Shown here: positions 1 to 6,725 of the stretch, one piece after another | Numbering within the stretch: position 1 is the stretch's first letter | Layout: the number at the start of each line of letters is the position of its first letter | NCBI GenBank assembly: GCA_036568605.1 | Contig: DATCSE010000239.1 | Span: 1 to 16,356, forward strand | Length of the DNA stretch: 16,356 bases | Direction: 5' to 3' | Source: DATCSE01 sp036568605 | GTDB taxonomy: Bacteria; Pseudomonadota; Gammaproteobacteria; Burkholderiales; Burkholderiaceae_C | Made by a program: the position numbers and the translations under genes | Notes under the pieces: model-generated | Seen by the model: the letters and a program-made list of their open reading frames with translations, nothing else | Databases searched by the model: none | What the model was told of the DNA's origin: nothing

Positions 1-528
1 GGCGTGTTCTGGCTCGCGTGGGACAAGGCCAGCTTCAGGGGCGATCCGGACAGCGTCAACGCGACGCTGGCGGTCGGCGCCTCGCTGCTCGCGGCGCTGT
101 CGTACGGCTTCTCGGCGAACTACACGAAGAAGTACACGAGCGACGTGCCGCCGATGGCGCTGGCGACCGGCAGCCAGGTCTCGGCCGCCGTCGCGCTCGT
201 GCTGCCGGCGCTATGGTCGTGGCCCGCGGCGATGCCCGGCGTCGTGCCGTGGTCCGCGGCGATCGCGCTGGCCGTGCTGTGCACCGGCGTCGCGTACATC
301 CTGTACTTCCGGCTGATCGCGAATGCGGGCGCGGCCAATGCGTTGTCGGTGACCTTCCTGGTGCCGGTGTTCGCGGTCGTCTGGGGCAGCCTGTTCCTCG
401 GCGAGGTGCCGACGCACACGATGCTGCTGAGCTGCGCGGTGATCCTGCTCGGCACGGCCTTGACGACGGGGCTCATCGGGTCGCGGGCGGCGCGCGCCCA
501 GGGCTCGGCGCCGGCCCCCGCAAAATAG
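1..528 (+). CDS. EamA/DMT-family permease, C-terminal part (gene cut by window start)
   Basis: The reading frame is open from base 1 to a TAG at 526-528 and gives 175 residues with no start inside the window, so the 5' half is missing. The fragment has about five hydrophobic helices, including the ASLLAALSYGFSANYTKKY segment and the closing VTFLVPVFAVVWGSLFLGE segment. That last pattern, helix followed by FLGE, is typical of the second EamA repeat of drug/metabolite transporters. The tail after the last helix is short and Ala/Pro-rich. The protein should be an inner-membrane permease or exporter of small molecules; the substrate cannot be read from the sequence. The gene converges on ocd with 42 bp between stop codons. 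Family assignment is fairly secure, function is not. Confidence 0.8.
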   Translation, partial: GVFWLAWDKASFRGDPDSVNATLAVGASLLAALSYGFSANYTKKYTSDVPPMALATGSQVSAAVALVLPALWSWPAAMPGVVPWSAAIALAVLCTGVAYILYFRLIANAGAANALSVTFLVPVFAVVWGSLFLGEVPTHTMLLSCAVILLGTALTTGLIGSRAARAQGSAPAPAK

Positions 529-534
529 CCCGAA

Positions 535-555
535 GCGCGCGGTGGCCCACGCGCC
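535..555. terminator. Possible bidirectional terminator hairpin between permease and ocd
   Basis: Between the two convergent stop codons, GCGC plus GTG (537-544, with one bulged G) pairs with CACGCGC (548-554) around a GCC loop. There is no T-run on either side, so a classical intrinsic terminator is not shown. Position between convergent genes is the main argument. Confidence 0.3.
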
Positions 556-570
556 ATCGCATCGGCTGAG

Positions 571-1638
571 TCAGGCCGCGCGCCGCACGAGCCGGACCGC
601 GGGCGCACCGAGCGTGGCGCCGAACAGATCCTTCGGGTCGTCGAGCCGCGGCACGAGATCGATGCGTCGTGCGCGTTCGGGGTTCTCGCGCACGAGCTGG
701 TGCAGCAGGCGCAGCGCCGAGTAGTCCTCGAGCGCGAACCCGACCGAATCGAAGATCGTCACGTCGCGATCAGAGGCACGGCCCGGCGAAGCGCCGCGCA
801 CGATGCGCTCGAACTCGATCACGCCGAAGTCGGGCGGCATCTGCTGCACCTCGCCTTCGACGCGCGACTGCGCTTCGAACTCGACGACGACGCGCGCATC
901 GGCCCGGCGCAGGATGTCGGGGTGCAGCTCGGTCTTGCCGGGGCAGTCGCCACCGACCGCGTTCAGGTGCATGCCCGGAATGATCATCTCGGGCGCGAGG
1001 ATGACTGCACGGCGCTTGTCGGCGGTCACGGTCGTCACGATGTCGGCGCCGCGCACCGCGTCGGCGGTCGAGGCGCAGCGCACGACGCGCAGATCGGCAG
1101 TCGTCTCGCACTCGCGCAGGTTGGCTTCGAGCTTCGCGGTCGCGCGCGCGTCGACGTCGTACAGCCGCAGCTCGGCGATGCCGAGCAGGTGCGCGAACGC
1201 GATCGCCTGGAACTCGCTTTGCGCGCCGTTGCCGATCAACGCCATCGTGCGCGCGTCGGGCCGTGCCATCCAGCGCGCCGCAAGGGCCGACATCGCCGCG
1301 GTGCGCAGCGCGGTCGTCACGGTCAGCTCGGACAGCAGCAGCGGGTAGCCGGTCGCGACATCGGCGAGCACGCCGAACGCGGTCACCGTCAGCAGCCCGG
1401 CCGCGGTGTTGCGCGGGTGGCCGTTGACGTACTTGAACGAATAGTGCCGGCCATCGGAGATCGGCATCAGCTCGATCACGCCGATCGGCGAATGGCTCGC
1501 GACCCGCTCTTCCTTGTCGAAGCTGGGCCAGCGCCGGTAGTCGGCTTCGATCTCGGCAGCCAAACGCTCGATGAACGGGGCCACGCCGATCTCGGCAACG
1601 AGACGTCGGATGTCGGAAACGCCGATGTAGTCCACCAT
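571..1638 (-). CDS. ocd: Ornithine cyclodeaminase (ornithine to proline)
   Basis: The protein has 355 residues, the usual length for the ornithine cyclodeaminase/mu-crystallin family. It should be a cytosolic NAD-dependent enzyme that turns L-ornithine into L-proline and ammonia. Residues matching the substrate site known from the Pseudomonas putida enzyme are in place: R45, K69 (FKYVNGHP), R112 (LRTAA) and the catalytic Asp, here D231 in NAVGGDCPGKTEL. The dinucleotide-binding turn is GNGAQSE at 136-142, followed by an acidic strand end (LYDVD). The GGDCPGKTEL motif favours true ornithine cyclodeaminase over alanine dehydrogenase or ketimine reductase relatives. The frame stays open upstream, but ATG at 1638 begins the conserved N-terminus and keeps the gene out of the divergent regulator. 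No clear Shine-Dalgarno precedes it. Its partner is the divergent Lrp-type regulator. Confidence 0.88.
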   Translation of the reverse strand: MVDYIGVSDIRRLVAEIGVAPFIERLAAEIEADYRRWPSFDKEERVASHSPIGVIELMPISDGRHYSFKYVNGHPRNTAAGLLTVTAFGVLADVATGYPLLLSELTVTTALRTAAMSALAARWMARPDARTMALIGNGAQSEFQAIAFAHLLGIAELRLYDVDARATAKLEANLRECETTADLRVVRCASTADAVRGADIVTTVTADKRRAVILAPEMIIPGMHLNAVGGDCPGKTELHPDILRRADARVVVEFEAQSRVEGEVQQMPPDFGVIEFERIVRGASPGRASDRDVTIFDSVGFALEDYSALRLLHQLVRENPERARRIDLVPRLDDPKDLFGATLGAPAVRLVRRAA

Positions 1639-1769
1639 GGTTCGTTGATTTTCTGAGGCCCGGCTGCCAATGAAAAGCCAGCAGACTGCGCACAAGGCTA
1701 TGCCGATCGAGCAGAATGCAAACGCACACTTGGCACATCGTTCGAAATCAATCGCCCGGATAGCAGGCC
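1639..1769. promoter_or_regulatory. Divergent control region of ocd and the Lrp-type gene, with nested inverted repeats
   Basis: This 131-bp gap separates two divergent start codons and must hold both promoters. Two inverted repeats are nested around almost the same centre: TTGATTT (1645-1651) with AAATCAA (1745-1751), and TGCCAA (1665-1670) with TTGGCA (1730-1735). The centres fall at about 1698 and 1700. Lrp-family octamers often bind several spaced sites and bend DNA between them, so this symmetry would suit an Lrp-type operator. That reading is an inference. I see no strong -35/-10 pair on either strand. Confidence 0.5.
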
Positions 1770-2192
1770 ATGGATGACATCGATCAGCACCTGATCGCAC
1801 TGCTGCGCGACGACGCCCGGCTCTCGTTGGTGGCGCTCGCGAAGGCACTGAAGGTGTCGCGCGCGACCGTGCAGAACCGCATCGCGCGGCTCGAGGCGAA
1901 CGGCACGATCGTCGGCTACACGCTGCGCTTGAAGCCCGAGGCGCAGGCGCATCGGATCCGAGCGCTGACGACGATCGCGGTCGACGGCAACCGCGCCGAC
2001 GCGGTGCTGCGCGCGCTGCGCGGCGACCCGGCGGTGCAGACGCTGCACACGACCAACGGCCGCTGGGACATCGTCGCCGAGCTGCGTGCCGACAGCCTCG
2101 AGGAATTCGACCGCGTGCTCGGGCGCATCCGGCAGGTCGAGGGCATCGCGAGCACCGAGACCAGCCTGCTGCTGTCGACGCACAAGCTGTGA
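1770..2192 (+). CDS. Lrp/AsnC-family transcriptional regulator
   Basis: The protein has 140 residues, slightly short for the family but complete. Residues 1-60 form the AsnC-type winged helix-turn-helix: the opening MDDIDQHLIALLRDDARLS and the recognition helix near SRATVQNRIARLE (30-42) are typical. Residues 65-138 form the RAM ligand-binding/oligomerisation domain, with the NGRWDIVAEL core at 96-105. It lies divergent to ocd, 131 bp apart. By analogy with Lrp-type activators of ornithine, proline or branched-chain amino-acid catabolism, it probably controls ocd in response to an amino acid, perhaps ornithine or arginine. The ATG at 1770 is well placed for the first helix; a weak GCAGG stands just upstream. 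Family is certain, ligand is inferred. Confidence 0.88.
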   Translation: MDDIDQHLIALLRDDARLSLVALAKALKVSRATVQNRIARLEANGTIVGYTLRLKPEAQAHRIRALTTIAVDGNRADAVLRALRGDPAVQTLHTTNGRWDIVAELRADSLEEFDRVLGRIRQVEGIASTETSLLLSTHKL

Positions 2193-2316
2193 GGCGCAGC
2201 GCACCGGCGCGTTCACAGCGTCGTCATCGCGGCGTGCCATCGTCACGGGTTCGCACGCTCCGGTACCGGGGCGCGCATTGAACCTCGAACCGAACTCGAA
2301 ACGAAAGGATGTCCCG

Positions 2317-3909
2317 ATGATTCAGTTGCCGCGCCGCCGTCTGTTGCTCGCGGGTGCCGGCGCATGGGCCGGTGGTGGTCTCACGTCCATCCTCGCGCAT
2401 GCGCAGGCGCCGGCGGTCGTCACGTCGGACAAGCAGCGCCCCGGCTTCCCGTCCGGCGTGCAAAGCGGCGACGTGCTCGCCGACCGCGGCATTGTCTGGG
2501 CCCGCAGCGACCGCCCGGCACGGCTGTGGGTGGAATGGTCGACGACACCGAGCTTCGCGCAGGTGAACCGCCTCCGCGGCCCGTATGCGCAGGAGGCGAC
2601 CGACTTCAGCGCCCGCCTGGACCTGACCGGCCTGCCGGCCGCGCAGGACATCTTCTACCGCGTGCAATGGGAGGACCTCGCCGGCGGCGGGATGTCCGAG
2701 ACGATGGCCGGCCACTTCCGCACCGCGCCGGCAACGCGCCGCGACGTGCGCTTCCTGTGGTCCGGCGACACCGTCGGCCAGGGCTGGGGCATCAGCGACG
2801 AGTTCGGCGGCCTGAAGATCTACGAGGCGATGCGCCAGCGCAACCCGGACTTCTTCATCCACTGCGGCGACAACATCTACGCCGACGGCCCGATCGCCGC
2901 CGAGGTCAAGCTCGCCGACGGCGGGGTGGTCTGGCGCAACAGCGTGCTGACCGAGGAGAAGAGCAAGGTCGCCGAGACGCTGAAGGAGTTCCGCGGCGCG
3001 TACCGCTACAACATGCTGGACGCGCAGCTGCGCCGCTTCAACAGCGAGGTGATGCAGGTCTGGCAGTGGGACGACCACGAGGTCACGAACAACTATTCGT
3101 CCAGCAAGGACCTGTCGGGCGACAAGCGCTACACCGAGAAGAACGTCGCGCTGCTGAGCGCGCGCGGTGCCCGCGCCTTCCTCGAGAACGCGCCGATGCG
3201 CTGGTACGGCCAGCAGGAGGAAGAGCGGGTCTACCGGCAGATCCCGTACGGCCCGCTGCTCGACGTGTTCGTGATCGACATGCGCAGCTACCGCGGACCG
3301 AACACCTACAACCGGCAGACCGAGATCAACGCCGAGTCGCAGTACCTGGGCGCGGCGCAGCTCGCGTGGCTGCGCGGCGCGCTGAAGCGCAGCCGCGCGA
3401 CCTGGAAGGTGATCGCGAGCGACATGCCGATCGGCCTGCAGGTCACCGACGGCCCCGACGCGCAGGGCCGCATGAAGTTCGAGGCGGTGGCGAACGGCGA
3501 CGGCCCGCCGCTCGGCCGCGAGCTCGAGATCGCGCAACTGCTGTCCTTCATCAAGCGCGAGCGCATCCGCAACACCGTGTGGCTGACGGCCGACGTGCAC
3601 TACACCGCCGCGCACCACTACGACCCGGCGCGCGCCCAGTTCCACGACTTCGATCCGTTCTGGGAGTTCGTCAGCGGCCCGCTGCATGCCGGCACCTTCG
3701 GACCGAACGACCTGGACAACACCTTCGGCCCGCAGGTGCGCTACGTGAAGGCGCCGGCGGCCGGCCAGGTGAACCTGCCGCCCAGCGCCGGCATGCAGTT
3801 CTTCGGCGAGGTGCAGATCGACGGCCGCTCGGCCGCGATGACCGTGCACCTGCGCGATCTGCAAGGCCAGTCGCTCTGGAGTACGACGCTGCAGCCGCAG
3901 CGCGCTTGA
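2317..3909 (+). CDS. phoD: PhoD-type alkaline phosphatase/phosphodiesterase, Tat-exported
   Basis: The protein has 530 residues. The N-terminus carries a twin-arginine type signal (RRRLLLAGAGAW at 6-17) and a likely cleavage site after ILAHAQA (residue 31), so it should be exported folded. Residues about 40-138 look like the PhoD N-terminal beta domain and 140-500 like the metallophosphatase core. Metal-site motifs are visible: SGD at 149-151, FIHCGDNIYADG around C183 and D185, WDDHEVTNN at 251-259, and the late TADVHYTAAHH. The Cys before GDN matches the iron-liganding Cys of Bacillus PhoD. It releases phosphate from organic phosphomono- or diesters using Fe/Ca. ATG 2317 is preceded by AAAGGA at 2304-2309. 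It follows the Lrp-type gene by 124 bp and I see no convincing Pho box there. Confidence 0.9.
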   Translation: MIQLPRRRLLLAGAGAWAGGGLTSILAHAQAPAVVTSDKQRPGFPSGVQSGDVLADRGIVWARSDRPARLWVEWSTTPSFAQVNRLRGPYAQEATDFSARLDLTGLPAAQDIFYRVQWEDLAGGGMSETMAGHFRTAPATRRDVRFLWSGDTVGQGWGISDEFGGLKIYEAMRQRNPDFFIHCGDNIYADGPIAAEVKLADGGVVWRNSVLTEEKSKVAETLKEFRGAYRYNMLDAQLRRFNSEVMQVWQWDDHEVTNNYSSSKDLSGDKRYTEKNVALLSARGARAFLENAPMRWYGQQEEERVYRQIPYGPLLDVFVIDMRSYRGPNTYNRQTEINAESQYLGAAQLAWLRGALKRSRATWKVIASDMPIGLQVTDGPDAQGRMKFEAVANGDGPPLGRELEIAQLLSFIKRERIRNTVWLTADVHYTAAHHYDPARAQFHDFDPFWEFVSGPLHAGTFGPNDLDNTFGPQVRYVKAPAAGQVNLPPSAGMQFFGEVQIDGRSAAMTVHLRDLQGQSLWSTTLQPQRA

Positions 3910-3932
3910 TGCGCTCGATGGCTTGATGCGCT
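3904..3932. repeat. 12-bp direct repeat at the phoD / cyclase convergent junction
   Basis: GCTTGATGCGCT occurs at 3904-3915 and again at 3921-3932, 17 bp apart. The first copy contains the phoD stop codon (3907-3909) and the second abuts the cyclase stop codon (complement of 3931-3933). This looks like a small tandem duplication of a gene end; no terminator hairpin is evident here. Confidence 0.8.
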
Positions 3933-5577
3933 AGACGCAACCGGCGCGCACGACGCGATCGCGTCCGTCGCGCTTGGCGGCGTACAGCGCCTGGTCGGCC
4001 AATGCCAGCCACTCGGCTGCCGACAGCTCGCCGCGGTACGGGGCCAGGCCGATGCTGACGGTGCAGCACAGCTCGGCCTGGATCGCCGGCCAGTCGTGCG
4101 AGCGTATCGTCTCGCGGATCCGCTCGCAGACTTCGACCGCGCGCTGCTCGGGCGGGCCCACCAGCACGATCAGGAACTCCTCGCCGCCGAAGCGCGCAGC
4201 GAAGTCGCCGCTGCGCACCGCGCCGTGCAGCAGCCCGCCGACCTCGGCCAGCACACGGTCGCCGACCGGATGGCCGAACCTGTCGTTGATGCGCTTGAAG
4301 CGGTCGATGTCGAGCAGCGCCGCGGCCATGGGCTGACCGCTGGTGACGGCCTGCTGAAGCAGCGACGCGAGGAAGGCGTCCGCATGGCGACGGTTCGGCA
4401 GGCCGGTCAGCACGTCGGTGTTGGCGAGCCGGTCCAGCTCGGCGGCTCGCTCGCGCTGCGCATCGGCTTCGAGCATCGAGCGCTGCGCCAGGTGGCGCGC
4501 CTCGTCGAGCTCGAGGCGGTGGATCAGCACCTGGGCCTGCAGCCCCGCTCGCTCCTCCGCCCGGCGCAGCTCGAGCACCAGCAGCTGCTCGTGATGCTCG
4601 AGTGCCTGCTCGAACAGGCCCTGCGACTTGCACAGACCGTGGAGCGCCTTTCGCACCTGCGCCGCCAGGCTCAGGTCGTCGTCGGGGTCGGTCTGGTCGA
4701 GCAGTTCGAGCAGGCGACATCGCGCGCCGTCCGCATCGCCTTGCGCGGCATCGAGCTTGCAGAGGTCCACCTCGTTGGCCATCGCGAGGCCGCGATAGCC
4801 CTCCTGCCACGCCTGCTCGCTCGCGGCCCGCATCGCCGTGCGCGCCTCGTCGAGCCGGCCCAGGCGCAGCAGCGCCTCCGCCAGGTTGGAACGAGCAACC
4901 GCCTGTCGGTGCGCGTTGCCCTGCCGCAGTGCGAGGGCCAGAGCCTGCTCGGCATAGGCGCACGCCTCGCGCAAGACGGCCTCGGCGCCGCCGAACGCGG
5001 CCGTCCGGGCCGCGTCGTCGCTCAGTTCCAGGCCGGTCGATGCCAGGTTGTTGAGCACCGCGAACTCGACTTCCTCCTCGCCCAGCCCGCGTGCCAGCGC
5101 GAGCGCCTCGTCGCCATAGCGGCGCGCCCTCGCATGGCCGAGCGCCTCGCTCATCAGCGCCGCGCGGCTCAGCGCCCAGCACTCGGCTACGGGATCGCGG
5201 GCCTCGCGGGCCAGGGCCAGCGCGTCGATGACGTGCTTCAACGACTGCTGATGCAGTCCCGCGCTGTCGTAGGCCATCGCCAGAACCGTGTGCAGGCCGG
5301 AGCGGAAGGTCGCCTGCGTGTCCTGTGGCGCCTGGGCGGCGAGCGCGAGTCCGCGCTGCGCATGGTCGATCGAGACCTGGAGGTCGCCGAGGCGCTGCCG
5401 ATGCCGGGCCGACGCCGCATGCGCCTGCGCGATCTGCCAGGGCGTGGCATGCGGATCGGCGATCACCGCATCGGCCAGCGCGGCGCCTTCGGCATGCCGG
5501 CCGCGCTGGCGCGCGTGCTCGCTTTCGGCCAACAGCGCATCGACGACATCGGTGGCGATCGGAGCCTGTGTGGACAT
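3931..5577 (-). CDS. Cytosolic TPR-GGDEF diguanylate cyclase
   Basis: The protein has 548 residues with no signal peptide or membrane helix. Residues about 20-320 are Ala/Leu-rich helical pairs typical of tetratricopeptide repeats. Residues about 325-384 are charged and heptad-like, a likely coiled-coil linker. A complete GGDEF domain runs from ANTDVLTGLPNRR (385) to the end. The active-site loop is RFGGEEF with GGEEF at 464-468. An inhibitory I-site, RSGD (455-458), lies exactly five residues upstream. It should make c-di-GMP from GTP with product inhibition; the TPR part probably binds a protein partner or signal. ATG 5577 was chosen because the longer frame only adds low-complexity sequence; its Shine-Dalgarno is weak. 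The gene converges on phoD (21-bp gap) and is divergent from the aldo/keto reductase gene. Confidence 0.88.
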   Translation of the reverse strand: MSTQAPIATDVVDALLAESEHARQRGRHAEGAALADAVIADPHATPWQIAQAHAASARHRQRLGDLQVSIDHAQRGLALAAQAPQDTQATFRSGLHTVLAMAYDSAGLHQQSLKHVIDALALAREARDPVAECWALSRAALMSEALGHARARRYGDEALALARGLGEEEVEFAVLNNLASTGLELSDDAARTAAFGGAEAVLREACAYAEQALALALRQGNAHRQAVARSNLAEALLRLGRLDEARTAMRAASEQAWQEGYRGLAMANEVDLCKLDAAQGDADGARCRLLELLDQTDPDDDLSLAAQVRKALHGLCKSQGLFEQALEHHEQLLVLELRRAEERAGLQAQVLIHRLELDEARHLAQRSMLEADAQRERAAELDRLANTDVLTGLPNRRHADAFLASLLQQAVTSGQPMAAALLDIDRFKRINDRFGHPVGDRVLAEVGGLLHGAVRSGDFAARFGGEEFLIVLVGPPEQRAVEVCERIRETIRSHDWPAIQAELCCTVSIGLAPYRGELSAAEWLALADQALYAAKRDGRDRVVRAGCV

Positions 5578-5618
5578 GGCGTGGCGTGTCGTTCGGAGCG
5601 GGCGGTGCCCGAAGACCG

Positions 5619-5624
5619 AATGTA
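5619..5624 (-). promoter_or_regulatory. Possible -10 box of the cyclase promoter
   Basis: On the minus strand TACATT (complement of 5619-5624) resembles a sigma-70 -10 box, about 42 bp before the start codon. No good -35 box stands 16-18 bp upstream, which would fit activator-dependent transcription. The repeat element at 5664-5681 would then sit at about -52 to -69. Tentative. Confidence 0.3.
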
Positions 5625-5663
5625 GTGACGCCCATCGCCGCGAACGCACGGGGCGGTGTGCTG

Positions 5664-5681
5664 TTGACGATGTTTGACAAT
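5664..5681 (-). promoter_or_regulatory. Shared direct-repeat element upstream of the cyclase gene
   Basis: TTGACGATGTTTGACAAT on the plus strand contains two TTGAC half-sites 10 bp apart. Read toward the cyclase gene it is GTCAA-N5-GTCAA. A near-identical element (16 of 18) lies at 13294-13311 upstream of the pilus operon. It starts 87 bp before the cyclase ATG. Half-sites one helical turn apart are typical of response-regulator dimers, but the protein is unknown. Confidence 0.5.
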
Positions 5682-5786
5682 GAGCTGAGCTGCCGCGCCG
5701 CGCCCGAGGGCCGCAGCGAATTCCACCGAGAATGTTCAGCGGCGAAGCTCCGCTGCGCGATGCGGCCCGCAAGCGAGGATTCCATC

Positions 5787-6698
5787 TTGAATCTCGATCC
5801 AGCCACGAACAGCACGCAAGCCCCGGATGGGCTGCACCTCTCCAGCATCGTGGCCGGCGCCTGGCGCATGGCCGAGTGGGGTTTCACGCCGCAGCAGCGG
5901 CTGGCCTGGATCCGGCAGTGCGTCGACCTGGGCGTGACCAGCTTCGACCATGCGGACATCTACGGCGGCTACACGGCCGAGGGTTTGTTCGGCGAGGCGC
6001 TGGCGCTCGATCGATCCGTCGTCGGCCGCATCCAGCTCGTCAGCAAGTGCGGCATCAAGCTGGTGGCGCCGAGCCGGCCGGAACACGCGATCAAGAGCTA
6101 CGACACGTCGAAGCAGCACATCATCCGATCCGCCGAGAACTCGCTGCGCTCGCTGGGAGTCGAGCGGCTCGATCTGCTGCTGATCCACCGGCCCGATGCG
6201 CTGATGGACCCGGCGATCGTGGCCGACGCGTTCGAGACGCTGCGCCGGGCCGGCAAGGTCGCGCACTTCGGCGTGTCCAACCATTCCGTCTCGCAGCTCG
6301 CGCTGCTGCAGCAGTACACGCCGCTGGCGACGCACCAGTTCGAGCTCTCGCCGCTGCAACTGCAGGCGCTGGCCGACGGCACGCTGGACCAGTGCATCGC
6401 GCTGCGGATGCGGCCGATGATCTGGTCGCCGCTGGCGGGCGGCCGCCTGCTGTCGGGCGCGGACGCCGCGGCGCAGCGTGTGCAGGCCGTGCTGGCGCAA
6501 CTGGCGCACCGCTACGAAGCAGCGCCCGCCACCCTGGCCTATGCCTGGCTGCTGCGGCATCCATCCCGGCCGCTGCCGATCTCGGGGTCTAGCCGGATCG
6601 AGGCGCTGCGCGCGGCCGTCGCGGCGCGCGATGTCGAGCTGTCGGCCGAAGACTGGTACGCGATCTGGCAGGCCGGCGCAGGGCGCGAGGTGCCCTGA
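5787..6698 (+). CDS. Aldo/keto reductase, YdhF-like
   Basis: The protein has 303 residues, close to E. coli YdhF. It should be a cytosolic NADPH-dependent oxidoreductase with a TIM-barrel fold. The aldo/keto reductase tetrad is complete: D54 and Y59 in FDHADIYGGYTAEG, K87 in LVSKCGIK, and H134 in LLLIHRPDALM. Cofactor-side motifs WSPLAGGRLLSG and the late PISGSSRIEAL are present. The start is uncertain. TTG at 5787 has GAGGA at 5775-5779 at good spacing, and gives the usual N-terminal length. An in-frame ATG at 5760 would add nine residues but has no ribosome-binding site. The physiological substrate cannot be told. It is divergent from the cyclase gene and converges on pilY1 with a 9-bp gap. 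Confidence 0.88.
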   Translation: MNLDPATNSTQAPDGLHLSSIVAGAWRMAEWGFTPQQRLAWIRQCVDLGVTSFDHADIYGGYTAEGLFGEALALDRSVVGRIQLVSKCGIKLVAPSRPEHAIKSYDTSKQHIIRSAENSLRSLGVERLDLLLIHRPDALMDPAIVADAFETLRRAGKVAHFGVSNHSVSQLALLQQYTPLATHQFELSPLQLQALADGTLDQCIALRMRPMIWSPLAGGRLLSGADAAAQRVQAVLAQLAHRYEAAPATLAYAWLLRHPSRPLPISGSSRIEALRAAVAARDVELSAEDWYAIWQAGAGREVP

Positions 6699-6725
6699 GC
6701 CGACTCCTCAGCGATCGGTCTCGCG
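6684..6725. terminator. Possible bidirectional terminator spanning both stop codons
   Basis: A composite dyad covers the ends of the aldo/keto reductase gene and pilY1. The outer stem pairs CGCGAG (6684-6689) with CTCGCG (6720-6725). The inner stem pairs CTGAG (6695-6699) with CTCAG (6707-6711), so the two stop codons lie in opposite arms. There is no T-run, and interior loops are unequal. Candidate only. Confidence 0.35.

Noticed and set aside
1639..1848. 70-residue N-terminal extension of ocd with a hydrophobic, Cys-rich stretch
   Set aside because: It runs through the divergent control region and into the Lrp-type gene, has no ribosome-binding site, and the conserved enzyme N-terminus begins at ATG 1638.
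2193..2316. Pho box before phoD
   Set aside because: GTCAT and GTCAC occur but 19 bp apart, not the 11-bp period of PhoB sites; the perfect palindrome CCGGTACCGG at 2260-2269 is only 10 bp and GC-rich. No regulator call is supported.
2224..3864. 546-residue open frame on the minus strand opposite phoD
   Set aside because: Composition is typical of antisense GC-rich frames and phoD motifs on the plus strand are unambiguous.
4096..5625. 509-residue open frame on the plus strand opposite the cyclase gene
   Set aside because: It is an antisense shadow; the minus strand encodes a complete GGDEF protein.
5664..5681. Reading the TTGAC repeats as -35 boxes for the aldo/keto reductase gene and frcB
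   Set aside because: No -10-like hexamer stands 16-18 bp downstream on the plus strand in either place.
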